This document shows, one piece after another, positions 38,063 to 49,879 of a stretch of 64,000 nucleotides of DNA. The DNA is from Megalonaias nervosa (Eukaryota > Mollusca > Bivalvia > Unionida > Unionidae): contig JAECUM010004974.1 in the NCBI GenBank assembly GCA_016617855.1, positions 1-64,000 on the forward strand, read 5' to 3'. The notes below the pieces were generated by a model, which was not told where the DNA came from, searched no databases, and saw only the letters and a list, made by a program, of their open reading frames with translations. Numbering within the stretch: position 1 is the stretch's first letter; each line of letters begins with the position of its first letter. Made by a program: the position numbers and the translations under genes.

Positions 38063-41000
38063 TCAGTCATTGAATGAAATCAACAGACATAATCAACTCA
38101 TCCAGAAAGAGAATCAATTTATTTAGAAACAACAGCGAAAGGATTTGTTCACCAATGACATAAATGAACTCTGTAAACAAAGGGTGTAACTAGTCACACT
38201 AAGTGAACAGATGACAGTTTGGTGTATGGGTTGTGATCACTGTAACATAAAAAAGCACCAAAAAAACCCCAAACCTTTAACAACGACAATCAAATCCAGA
38301 AAATGATGATCACTTATTACTATTAAAGACAAAGACCTTGTTCACCCCAGGCATTACATATTAACTCCAGAGATAGACAAACAACAGGTACATTGAAGCC
38401 CTCTAAAAAGATTTCTTGTTATGACATTATTGATGTCTAGGTTTTCACGGAAGATAAGCAGTATAAACCTTTAAACTACATACATCCATAATTATTTCTT
38501 TGGAAGAAAGAATGGTAACTCTTGGTAGATATTCATATGACTTCGGCACTACAGTGGCAGCAAGTGACATCTACTTTAGCCTGGTTTACAGTCTACAACA
38601 TATGACACCACCTACATAACCTGTAAAATTTTGGAAAGCAATTGCCAGCCTAATTTTTTTAAATATTTTAAGAACAGTTTTTCCTTTTTAGCTGGTCATA
38701 GTTACAAAGGATTATATGAAAGTTAGTGGTGTTTGTCTTTTGTTGTGATAGCAGTGTCGTTTAGAACAAATAGTCTGCATTTTGCCTGAGTGATCATGTT
38801 TACAAAGATTAAATCAAGTTTTTGTTTGTTTTTGCGATGCGGTCATTCATAGGAGTGTCAGAATACATAATTTGCCTTAAAATCATGGTCACTGGTCATG
38901 TTCTGCAGGAGGTTGCTGATGACTATGCTTTTATATAATAAAATTGATTTATGCATTATGATTGTGGCTGGAAATGACAGGTGGTTGCTCATAGCAGAGG
39001 TCAGTCAAGACATATTTTACTGTAATGCAGCTAGTTTGAATAATTTGGAGATCCTGCATGTATCTGCTCCAGCCAGAAATTTCTTGGTGAGGGGTGGAAG
39101 AGGGAGAGAAATAGTCAACAACATGTCTTACTGTGATCTCCCAGAGAAGTTATGATAGCATCAGGTTAGCACAGCAGCATCACAAAATCTTTTGAAAAAT
39201 GTGTTTTGTTATCATAAGAGTGAGAAGAAAAAAAAAATCAATGAAATATAAAAGAAAGTACATATATTTTCATGGTATTCTTTATTTCCAAGTTCATATT
39301 GTCATGATAAAGCTCACCACAATCTTTCAGTTTGAACAACTTATATCTTTCTTTTCTTTCTTTACTTGCTTGGTAGTTCAAAAAAAGTGAAGTTTTGCTC
39401 CAATTCACGTATTTGTATGAGCACAGATTTATTTGTACTTCATTTTGAGTGGTAAAGTTTAAATATTCTCAAATTACCCCTGAGTAATGCTGGTCTTGTG
39501 ATTTTAAATTTTGATTTTTTATGCTTTCATATCCGTATGTGGGATTATAAAATACATGAAAATAATAATACAGGAAATAATAATACATGGAACTGAAGTG
39601 TAGTGGTCAAGGTACCAGTAACTGGAAGTTGGTAACCATCCTAGGCTACCTGATGTTTACCACAGCCTATATTATAATTTTAGTAACAGACCTTGTCCTA
39701 TTATAGCCTGAATTGTTCTGGAAATGATCTTTTGTCCTTCATTCTGGCTTTTGTTTTGTGTCTTAGTTTTTATATAATCTTGTTTATCTAGAATATGTTC
39801 ATTCATGCTATAAGATCCTGAGGCAGAATTTTGTGTTCAGCATTTGACTCGGGCTGAATTTTTTAAATTCAAATTATTTATTGCCTAGAAATACAAAGTG
39901 ATCATCTATAATATTCTTGGACAGAGACATTAACTTGGAATTATAGTGAATTCAAACAAGGAAACTTTGGATTATATTACAGTGATTCAACAAAAGACTG
40001 TTGGCAAATCATTACAATTCAGGGCATTGGTACATTAGTACTTTAGAGACTGCAGGCCACTATAGGCACATCAACACCTTCAGTGTTGGATATTATTTGA
40101 AATACCACTAAAGTTTATTTGGAACTTAATATTTTAGGACTTGTGTTAGAAATTCTAGGATTATTTGGGCTTTAATTTGCATTACTGTAAGTTATTTTTA
40201 CATTTTCACTTTGTATTCTAGGGAAATAAATTATATGTTGAATTTTACAAACTTAGTTCGTTTTTGTTCTTTTCTATTACTTATTTGAAGACCATAGAGT
40301 TGTAATGTGTTAAACTGTATTTTTTAAAATAAAATTTGTGATAGGACCCAGAGCATGCCCATGTTATGTCTACAGCCATGTTATAATGTTGGGTGCTATC
40401 AGGGGAAACTGTACTCTCACTAATTGGGTTGTCACTTTTCCTACTCATGATGTTGATATTTGTGCCACCAATTTCAGGAAAATTAAGTTTTTGTATTTTG
40501 AATGCTTACTTGGTTTCAAGTTTTCACTTCAAGCAGTATAAGAGTTGTCCAATCAAACAAGCATGTGTTCCATCACTACTGTGCACCCCTGTCTTCTTCA
40601 ACCGCAAAATTTTTGGCAAACAACAGCTCTTCATTAAATATACAGTTTGTTTGAATAACATTACTTGCTTTGGCATTAAACAAAGGTTTATTGTATTAAA
40701 TACACATTTTAATATCAACGATAATTAGAACAATTAGGAAGATGGTAAAATGTTATTAGATTCTAATGTAGTTGCAAATTGAAAATTTTGTGATTTTCAA
40801 TGCTTTGTTGTAACATTTCAGACCTTTAACAATGGTGACACCATAGAGCTGAATGATAAAACAGGCACCATTAGAATTAATGGAGGTAACAAAATTCCCT
40901 TCCAGTTGGCCAAAGTTGTTGCAGGTACATAATGTTAATTTGAGTTACAACATTTGTCATGAAGATTTATTTCCTGTGTTAAGTGCATGATTCAAAATTT

Positions 41001-43020
41001 GTAAACAAAGTCGGTTAACATGGCTTATTTTAAGTTTGATTTTGGTTAGTTTGGAAAGTAAATTTATTCTCAAAGAGCTTCTAATTTTGCTAGTCAAAAA
41101 TCTTGTTGCCAATTGATTTAGTGTCTCCAGAAAAGAAAAAACAAATTGTCACATTGGTCCATATTATATGTAAGATTGAGTGTAGGAAAAATGAATGCCA
41201 ATGCACTTACTTAGGTATGGAGTTCTAATTTATAATTTGATTTTACAGAAAAGAATATATGAGAAAATTTTAGAAGTTTTCTCAAATTAATATTTGGATT
41301 GCATTAATGATAGAGTAATGTATCATATTGTCTCATCTGCTTTAATATCTGAGAGATCCAGGTATCACTCATTATGGTAATTTGAAGTCTTAGATAAGTT
41401 TTTGGATTAAGTTTTTCTCTATTATCATAAGCCCAGGGAGTGATAGCTATCTTACTTGGACTGGAATTACTGTGCTTTGCCCTTTATGTCGATGCACCCT
41501 TAAACTTACTCTGACCACTAGGCACAGTCAAGGTCATTTGAAAATATTGGTTAGGATTTGGTTAACAATTTTCTTAAATCCTACATTTTTGGAAGTGTTA
41601 GTTATTAAACTTGGACCCTGGGATTAGGGAGCTTTGTTTTTTTCATATCCATTCATCCTAATCCTCAATACAACACCCAGGTATAATCAGATAATTTAAA
41701 TTTGTGGTCAAGTTTTGGTTGAGCTTTTGTATTGTTATAAGTTCGAAACCTGAAAGGGGCAGCTATCATACTTGGACTGTAGAATTAGCAAGCACAGCTT
41801 TTTCATATTTATGCTCTCCTACCTCCCCTCCAACCCACATGCAAGGTCAGGAGAGCTGAGAATGAAAATATACATGTGTCTGTATGATGCATGGGATTGG
41901 GTAAGGCATAAAATTCCTTTGAATTTCTTATTTACTCATGTGTATCTTGTGCCCATTCTGCCAAGAGCACGCCCTCTGTGCCCTCTGATTTTAATGTGAT
42001 GGCAGAGATCCGAGTCTGAACCATTTAGAGTTGGATGTGCAATATGCATACATACCTAAAATGGTACCTTGTCTTAGGAGCCTTTATTTTCTTAATAATA
42101 CTAAACTTCTATATTTAGATTTTCACCAAATGTTATTCTGCAGTTAAATTTTTTCTTTTACCTCCCAAAATATCAGTTGTCATCTTTACATGATTTGTCT
42201 ATCACTAAATTTTAGAATTGTTCAATGGTACTCCTGTTTGGAATGGTAATAGCCACAGTCAGTTAATACTCAACCTGTCCAGAGTTTTCTTGTACAGTTA
42301 TTTACCTATTAAAAAATTATCATTACTTGCTAGATGCTCATTTGTCCTTTGGACTCTATTTCCCTTGTAAAATTCATAATTTTTTACTGGATTGATAAGT
42401 TTAGAAATGAAGATTAAAAAATTACAAGGTTTTTTTAGTGTTTGTTGGTGGTGTTCTTCTTGTTGAATCTCAAATGAAAATGCCTAACACAAGCAAGTTG
42501 CTTCTGTCTCTTTTTTCTCACATGTGGCATAAACCACATTCTGAGTGGGAGTCCTTGAGCATGCATATATGGTGCATGAATACAATCTATTTCAAGTGTA
42601 TGGAAATGTAGTCTATTTCAATATTACTACAGTTTTGATATTGTCCTATATATACATAGATTGGTTACTGAATAAAGAGTGAAACTGATCATGGAAAAGC
42701 AAAAAATTACTTTTGCACATGTCGGTTCCATGTACTAAACTCATGACTACCAAACTGCAAAGCTAGTGGCTTAATCCGGCAGAATTTGAGTTGAGACTTT
42801 TTTTGTTTCAGGCCAATACTTGCTTGTAATCGGACAACCACTGAAAGAGGCTGGTTGCACTGTAATCAGAGCTATCAAGATTCAGAACCTAAGTCCCAAT
42901 TCTGCTTTGGAAAAAATGTGGCCACTTGAAGTGATGGACCAAATGATGTATCTTAAAAACAATAGCAGTGCAGATCCTAAGAATGTTGTGACCAGTCACT
43001 TGGATGTAATACACTGTTGA
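37287..43020 (+). CDS. RMI2: RMI2 (RecQ-mediated genome instability protein 2), spliced, complete coding region
   Basis: Three exons, 37287-37436, 40822-40924 and 42812-43020, join in frame to 153 codons plus stop; human RMI2 has 147. RMI2 is the small OB-fold partner of RMI1 in the BLM-TOP3A-RMI1-RMI2 complex, which dissolves double Holliday junctions and limits crossing over. Family landmarks appear in order: W-(I/M)-QG-x-V at the end of exon 1, a charged strand/turn with T-G-x-I-R-I-N-G in exon 2, then YLLVIG, the conserved (K/R)-x-x-(D/N)-LS-x-N, and MW-x-LEV in exon 3. The ATG lies four bases after an AG (ttctttgtcag), so a non-coding first exon further upstream is likely. The extreme C-terminus is encoded by a 29-bp tandem repeat. 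RCHY1 lies divergently upstream. Confidence 0.93.
38007..38062. repeat. (TA)n(CA)n compound microsatellite
   Basis: TA repeats to 38050, then CA repeats to 38062. Lies in the 3.4-kb RMI2 intron. Confidence 0.97.
39833..40306 (+). mobile_element. Solo or truncated LTR of the Gypsy family
   Basis: Matches the 3' half of the 51468 LTR: gggctgaattttttaaattc, gaaatacaaagtgatc, tattcttggacagagacatt, ggaattatagtgaattcaaa, actttgtattctagggaaat, ending catagagttgtaat. The 5' half is not recognisable. Lies in the first RMI2 coding intron. Confidence 0.78.
40822..40924 (+). CDS. RMI2: RMI2 coding exon 2
   Basis: This 103-base exon follows gtaacatttcag and ends GCAG/GTACAT. It starts in phase 0 and ends with one base of a split Gly codon. 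The peptide TFNNGDTIELNDKTGTIRIN, then GGNKIPFQLAKVVA, corresponds to the part of RMI2 with the beta-hairpin (D-x-(S/T)-G-x-(I/F)-x-(V/I)). The intron before it is 3.4 kb and the one after it 1.9 kb. Confidence 0.92.
41430..41830. repeat. Degenerate tandem-like repeats in RMI2 intron
   Basis: Phrases gatagctatcttacttggac, gttattaaacttggaccctg and cagctatcatacttggactg recur about every 160 bp, each followed by an attcatcct/atttatgctct-like stretch. The similarity is weak but ordered. Confidence 0.45.
42812..43020 (+). CDS. RMI2: RMI2 coding exon 3 with stop
   Basis: This exon follows ttttttgtttcag and completes the split Gly codon. It encodes QYLLVIGQPLKEAGCTVIRA, then IKIQNLSPNSALEKMWPLEV and a tail ending VTSHLDVIHC. 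G-x-Y-(L/V)-(L/M)-V-(I/M)-G and LS-x-N-x-x-x-E-x-MW-x-LEV are the strongest RMI2 signatures in the window. The stop TGA is at 43018-43020, at the end of the first of three 29-bp repeats. Confidence 0.94.
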
Positions 43021-43078
43021 CCAGTCAGTTGGATGTAATGCACTGTTGGCCAGTCATTTGGATGTAATACACTGTTGA
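42992..43078 (+). repeat. 29-bp x3 tandem repeat over the RMI2 stop codon
   Basis: Three units of 29 bp (ccagtcacttggatgtaata, then cactgttga) start at 42992, 43021 and 43050 with few differences. The first encodes the C-terminal TSHLDVIHC and the stop; the other two lie in the 3' UTR. Confidence 0.9.
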
Positions 43079-43436
43079 CAGATAGTCTTTCAACTGTTGA
43101 AATGTTCATATTGTATGAGGGATTTATGTTCACATGACTTTCATGACTATAGTGAATTCATTTATTTTTCATGTCAAAAAATGGCATTTAATGTTCATCG
43201 ACCCTGTAGTTAAGCCATGCATCTCTTCTCCAGCTTGATAATATACATATTTTTTCACTATATTTTGGCATTTTTTCCTTAAATCATGTCAGTAAAAAAA
43301 ATCATTTGTATAAAACTTGTGATTATCACTAACGATAAAGTTTTAAATGAGCAGTTTGTTTGTTGCACCATCTTTGATAATCATCATTTTCTTTGCTTGC
43401 TTGTATAATGTACAGGAGAACTTATGCTATGGCCTT

Positions 43437-43442
43437 AATAAA
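43437..43442 (+). promoter_or_regulatory. RMI2: Candidate polyadenylation signal of RMI2
   Basis: A canonical AATAAA lies 417 bases after the RMI2 stop. It is the first well-placed one in the AT-rich 3' region. Cleavage downstream was not verified. Confidence 0.45.
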
Positions 43443-43499
43443 GTCAGCATATGTATATAGAACAGGTTACAATCTGTTTAAGGCTTATCTGAAGGAACT

Positions 43500-45630
43500 A
43501 TGTATCTAAATTTCAGTGCTTTGTGTTGATTTGCATATGCATGGCCATTTGATTTTGAATACTTTGTTTTACCCAATTTTACTGATTTCATTGCAGTTTT
43601 ATGGAGGAAGTTTTATGTTGACATTGTATTCAAGGTTTGCTCAGGGTCATAGAGCAGAAGACCTTATGTGATGCCTTTTCATTAAAGGTGTCGACGGGTA
43701 TCCGTGTACTCGGGTACCTGCCCGTTTATAATTACCTAGGTAATAAAATTAGCTATAGGGTGCCCATTCAGTTCATGTTATTAAAAGAAAAATTAAAAAC
43801 ATGTTTCCGAGTTCAGATCAAAGATTATATCTGGCGACGTCAGGAGCAAGCGAGAAACAAAATAACGAGTACAATTTGAGGCTTGTGTCATGTGACATTG
43901 ATCCATTGTAGACCTCTGTCTACTGATCATCATATTGTTGACGTGTGCAACCATTTGGCTATGTATTCAAACAGTTTCTGTATTTTCTATTTATAGTAAC
44001 TGTACATGACAAGTTTTGAAGAAAACAGACAGGTTTCTTGAATTAGAAACCTTTTGTCACAGATTAGTTATAGTTTGATACACACTTGTGTAGTGGACCA
44101 GTCTATAGTGAAAAAACATGGTGCCAAATATTATCATGTGAAACAGGCTTTATCGATGTGACTCGTGGATGTTTATGACTAAAAAATGTTTGACGAGAGG
44201 GATTTAGTTAAATTGATGAACATGTTGCATCAGGAAAAGGACAAATCAATAGCGCTTTACAAATTTTGAAAGGAATTCTACAGTAATATAATACAGCATT
44301 GAAAATTTGTGGACTTAATGACCTTTGAGCGAAAGTTAAACGTGATGTAGACTAATTAAAGTGAATGTTGTGTATAATAATTTATCGTTTTGTTTTGTGT
44401 CTGTATTCTCATATTAATCCACATGGATTTTGCCGATTTGTGACAAGAATTTTAAGTAACTGCAGATCCAGTTAAGTAGCAGAAATAAGTGTGCATTTTT
44501 CATATGGTTTTCTGTAATTATGGTATGTAATATATAGATCACTCTTTTTATGCTCAGATTGCAGTTTTTTGCCACTTATATTAATAAAAATTATGCTTAT
44601 ACCTTTCGGGGGGTTGGCATGTATGAACTTACAACAAAGCAGTTCAGGTTCACATTTAATATAATTTCCCTTTGATTGAGTGCCCAGTTGACTTTCTCTA
44701 ATATTTTGACATCTCTACTTTTCATCCATTGTTCAGTGTCTGTCATCCATTACCACAAGTTTGTTATTGCTACTCATCCTAAACTACTTGGAAGATTGCC
44801 ATGAAACTTTACAAATATGTAAAACTGAAACAAGTAACCGAAAGTTTGAATCGGTGCACTTTTTGAAAATATTCCAGTAGAAATCTGTTTTAGAATATCC
44901 ATTTGTTTATTTAGCAAGTTTAGCAGCATTTTGTAAAAGAAACAAACTAGTCAAAATGCAAACTATGCAGTGCTGAATTAGTTTACAAGGGAACAACTTC
45001 AAACCTGCTGAATCACCTGAAACTCAAAATCTTACTCACAAGGTAATCATAATGTTAAAATTCTGAATGGTTGCATTGTTCACATCACTTTTTCAGTTCA
45101 ATGTGATTTAGGCACTTTTGATAAGACAGCAGGTGGTACAGCAATGAAAAATTTCATTAAATTGACCACATATCGATGCAGTTTTCATTGTGAAGAAATA
45201 ATTTTCCAGCAGTTATTTTACATAGTCCTGCATTTAACTGAACAAAATGCGTTTCTCCTTGTTTGCTTATAGTGTCTTCAGCACAAAAGTTTTTGCATTT
45301 AGCTCAGGTTTTTTGCATCTTATAAATACTGTTATACATGGAGTCATAAACCTTCGTGAGCAAATGCATTTTGATAAGTACTACATTCTCTTCACAAAAG
45401 TAGGTCATTGTGACAAATATTTTATGCTTCACTGACTTTTGTTGAAGTTTGTTGGTTTGATTTTATTTCTCAGGCTCTATTCATGCTCCAGTAATGAACT
45501 TATTTAACTGTATGCATCTGTTAGTTCCACACCCTTACCACAAAGAATGGTCACTGTGAACTACATTTCACATTTTACTGACATAGATCAAGTTTTGCAT
45601 GTAGCTCATGATCCAATGTGTGTGCATTTG
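43500..45630. other. Region downstream of RMI2 without recognised features
   Basis: No exon signature seen. The frame at 43637-43879 contains a CpG-bearing partial palindrome (gacgggtatccgtgtactcg, then ggtacctgcccgt, about 43693-43727), which may be a decayed element end. Confidence 0.5.
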
Positions 45631-45631
45631 G

Positions 45632-45942
45632 AATTTTAACGTAGCTTTAACAATTTGTTAGTCATATTGCTATGATGTCTGCAGTGTGACAGTTTATATT
45701 AATGTCTAGAAATGGGGCATCATGCCATAGACATGTAGCATGATGTCCCATCCAGTCACATTATCCTGACACCAGGCCAACCAGTCCTAACACTAACCTC
45801 TTAATGCTCAGTGCAAAGCAAGGCAGCTGCTAGTACCATTTTTACAAGGCTCTGGTATGACTCGGCTAGGGTCCAAAACCCGAGACCTCCCACATCCAAA
45901 GCATGTGCTCTAACCACTTAGGCCACCAGAGCGGTCAGACCC
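45632..45942 (-). mobile_element. tRNA-derived SINE (family 2)
   Basis: Same family as 30946-31259 over the full length: head ccacttaggccaccagagcg on the plus strand, body ggcagctgctagtaccattt and acatgtagcatgatgtccca, and the 3' segment ttttaacgtagctttaacaa. Central conservation between the two copies is high. It may belong to a known mollusc SINE superfamily with a conserved core, which I could not check. Confidence 0.85.
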
Positions 45943-46115
45943 AATATGTATTTTGCTCCCTATATGTATGTATGGTGGCCACTGGTCGCGTTAGCGGGTG
46001 GCCTTCCTTGAGGGGTAGTTTTGAACACAAACTCGTCGGTGCCAAGGGATTCTGACCATAAAGAGTGGGTGGCCGCTGGTCAGGGGGGCCGTTCTTGAGG
46101 AGGACCACTGTACAT

Positions 46116-46147
46116 ACAGTACATACATACATACATACATACATACT
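46116..46147. repeat. (ACAT)n microsatellite
   Basis: About seven to eight tandem ACAT units after a GC-richer stretch (45960-46100, ggtggccgctggtcaggggg) that looks like a decayed repeat of unknown kind. Confidence 0.9.
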
Positions 46148-46149
46148 TG

Positions 46150-47690
46150 GTGAAAGTTGCATCCTGATGAGTACTACAGTGATCTCCCCAGATATTTTGG
46201 ATAGCATAAGGACACAGTAGCATCACAAAATGTTTTCAAACACACGTGTTGGCATCATTAAAGTGAAAAAAAATTAATATAAATGAAAAATTAAAGAACT
46301 GCATAGATAAGTTATAATATAATTTACACCAAAACACATTAGCCTTTGAATTTAAATAAACCATGAAACTATGCAAGTTTAGTTATATTTATTCCAAATG
46401 TCAAAAGCAGGTATGAAGATTGTTGACATAGCTCACTTCTTGAGGTGCTTTATGCTTTAATCGGTGATTCTGATAAATAAAAAAAATAATAATGTGATTA
46501 AAAATTTCACCACTTAATTTATAATATAATACTTTCCAATTGCAAACTAGTTGTTTATTGTGGAAAAAATATTTCAAATATAAAAGAAAGAATGATCCAA
46601 TGCTTTTTTGAAACATGTTTTCAAAACAGGTATAATTGGAAGATAAAAATTGTTCCTTGTCTCACTTGGATAGACAGAAAACAGAAATACATAGGGCAGT
46701 TAAAGTTTGTTGATCAAACTTTTTTTTTCTTGCAGAGAGTATACTCTGTAAGTATAAAAGCAACTCATGGGTAAGATGCAAATATGTCTACTGTAATATA
46801 TATACATATGATATAATGGACACTTTGAACTAGTCTGTTAATTTTGACATATTCCTGCATCTTCAAAGTCCTGAAAAATTGCTAGTGCTGTCATAAACAT
46901 GTTTGATTTTTTGACAGAATACAAAGCATTTTTATACCATCTAACATATGCAGATTTCATATATTCTCATTTGTGCTTATCCTAACAAACAGAAAAATGA
47001 AGACAAACTTCTTAGCCAACCCATGATATGTTCATGGGCTCTTGGGCCTAGAAAGTCTACTTTCTTTCCATTTTCTTTAAACAAAACTGACATTTAAATG
47101 TTAAGTGCCATTTGTATGGCGGATTGTATTGTTTTTTATCTTTTTCTTAATTGGATTTTGGGCATTTTTTAGTGCAAATCATAATCAATCTGAAAAATTT
47201 GGATAAAGGTAGGTGCATAATTGAAGTCAACACAAAACAGCTACAACAAACAGCCTCTGTTTAACTTGTTGCTTTTACTAACGAGGTCTGAAAGAGAAAG
47301 AATGATGATAGCAATAATGATATTAGATTACTTAGATCATTTCAAACTGCACTTATTGTTTCATTTGGTTTTGTAAGCTACATTCTACTCTTGTATGAAT
47401 TGACATTCTTGAACTCTGAAGACAATCAGAATACATGATAATAATGTAAATCGCATGTAAGCTATGAAAGTAATGAGATTAGTTAACATGAAATATTTGT
47501 TTGTATTAGTATCCATTTGTATCCATGTGTTGAATTTTGTCAGTACACACAACTTCACCGTATTGTCTGCAATAGAGAAAACTGAGGACTAGGTCCAGAT
47601 CTCTAGCAACATGGAGAAATATAATTGATTGCAGTAGTTCTCAAGAAAAGGATTATATTGTACAGTTATGAACTTTACCTCAAATGCATC
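46150..47690. other. No feature recognised
   Basis: AT-rich intergenic DNA; short open frames only. Confidence 0.55.
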
Positions 47691-47696
47691 AACATA

Positions 47697-49878
47697 CACT
47701 CCCTCGATAACATGTGCACAACAGGGTCCAAAAACATAGGCTGCACTATAAGCGAGGTTGTGTTACTGAGGGACCTCCCAAACATCCATTAGATATCAAG
47801 AAAACCAAGGGGTAGGTGGGAACTGGGCTGTTTAAAGACAGAATCATCATTTTATTATCGCACAGAGAATAATTGTCAATAAAGCGCTTTTTCTAATGGA
47901 GTAGTTCGTTATTCTGTATAAATTGAAGTTAATTTTAAGATGTCCAACATCTAAAGATTGTTAACATTATTCCAACTGATTTCAACTACCATCACATGTA
48001 CTCAAAAATATTTGTGTATTAGGTCACTGTTTTTTGTTGATTAGTTCCCAGAGGTGGCGCTGTATAGTTTCGTATTTTGCATAGGGTTAGATTTTTGAAG
48101 AAAAATAATTTCCCAGGATTTCCTCACTGGTTATACTGACTATTTAATAAAAACTTTATGTATCTTAGGTGTTGTTAATAGGACTTTTTATTCCCTTTAT
48201 TTTGGTATATGATTGATGGATGTAATTTGGGTTCTAGAGTATACAGCTTGGGGTCACTTCAGATGTGCTCATATAAACAAGACTGCTAGCTCCGCTTGGT
48301 CATTTTCACTTATTGGGCTTCAGAGGTTAATTGTAGAAAAAAGAGCCGATAACTTTCTTACTTTTTGGATATCTTGTAATCATTCATTGCACTTTCAAAA
48401 GCTGGTATTGCCTACTTTGGCAAAATTCGTTTTCCCTATTTTAGTAACTGCTAAAGTTAGTGTACTTTTGACTAATTCAGGTTAATTTTTCAAGCACATG
48501 AGAGCAACCATTTTGGCCTATTGTGTGCTTAGATCATGTACAATTTCCACAAGGACATTATCCAAAGAAATGTCAGCCACAGTGCATCAGGTAGCATAGA
48601 TGTATGCCGACATTCTCTCCACTGTGCATGTTGCAAATGCAAACAACTTCACCTTACATATGTCACTGTCTCAAAAGTACATAATAACTGGTGAGTGCCC
48701 CCAGAGTGGTTTGTAATGGTGTAGTGCGAAGCAGGGAGTCAAGGAGAGTAGGGAACCAGACTAATTATTGATAATACACCAACAAACGAGATTTCTTTTT
48801 TAAAAAACTATCGACATTTATTTCGTGAAACAAGCATCTACATCAAAACTTAATTTTTGTATTGTTCAGTTAGTAAAATATTAATGCCATGATTTCATTG
48901 CAACTAATAGTGAAACTTATCATCCTTGTGGATATTTATAAGTGCCAATTAAGGAATTCTCTGAAACTTGTTTCCCCCACAATGGTTCGTACCTGTGAAA
49001 CAAAGCTCTTTATTTTACAAAGTATTCATTTCACTTGGTTGCCTTGCTATTTTTGATCACCGTTGATTGAGTAGGTTAATTTGAAGTAGTTTAATTATAT
49101 TACATACACAAAAATATTTATAACTGTTCGATTGATCAACTGAAATGAGTTCACCCAACATACAGCAAGGGCTGCTAGATCTTAAGCATGTAGGATTTGC
49201 ATGACTTTTAACTTTTATTTTATTCCACCTCCTTTATTTGATTGAAAAGACACAATAACTTGATAATACAAGGGAGACCTGCTTTTAATTCAGTGCAACA
49301 ACACAACAAATACTTCCAACAGTCAGATATCAAAACACAGCATTTAATAGGTTCTCAGAGAAATGCTCGCGGACATAGCTGGTACGGTAGGTTGACACAT
49401 TTTACATTTAAATACAAGAGGACACTTTGCATTTATGATGATTACACTTAAAAGGAATTAAAAGATAACAAAAAATAAAAATTTCACTTGATAAATAATT
49501 ATTTAATTTGTATTTATTTATTAAAGCACTGCCTCCACTAGGCAAAATTGACATTTTCATTGATCAAAATTTCCTTGAATATCGTTAATTATGGTGTACT
49601 AAGAATGTCGTTTGGAAAGAAAATATAACAAATTGTATGACTTCTTATTAAAAGTTGATAATTTCATAATGTTAATTAAAATTTCTAGGTCCTATCTACC
49701 ATTTTTGATAATGAAACGAGCGATATATCAAAGTTTCAGTTACCAATTTTGATCATGATTTTCGTCAAGTTCAACAAATAAGGATCAGTTTTTGGGGTAT
49801 TTTCTGGTTTAAAAAGATGGGATCCATGCCTGCACAGCAGGTTCATGAGTTATCAGGGGACCAGTTAATGAGGGAGTG
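47697..49878. mobile_element. TIR-bearing non-coding repeat, copy 2, longer
   Basis: Starts cactccctcgataac and ends gttaatgagggagtg, an inverted pair of about 15 bp. The length is 2.18 kb against 1.42 kb for copy 1; the extra sequence includes 48050-48740, absent from copy 1. Part of that extra (48576-48640) resembles 9990-10055. No coding region was recognised. Confidence 0.7.
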
Positions 49879-49879
49879 G

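Noticed and set aside
40338..40728. 67- and 111-codon frames in the RMI2 intron
   Set aside because: They lie between two certain RMI2 exons, lack domain features and overlap each other in different frames.
45960..46100. GC-richer ggtggccgctggtcagg stretch as an exon
   Set aside because: Internal near-repeats (gtggccactggtcg / gtggccgctggtca) and no splice context suggest a decayed repeat.
48213..48485. 90-codon plus-strand frame
   Set aside because: Falls inside the non-coding TIR repeat's extra segment; no domain seen.
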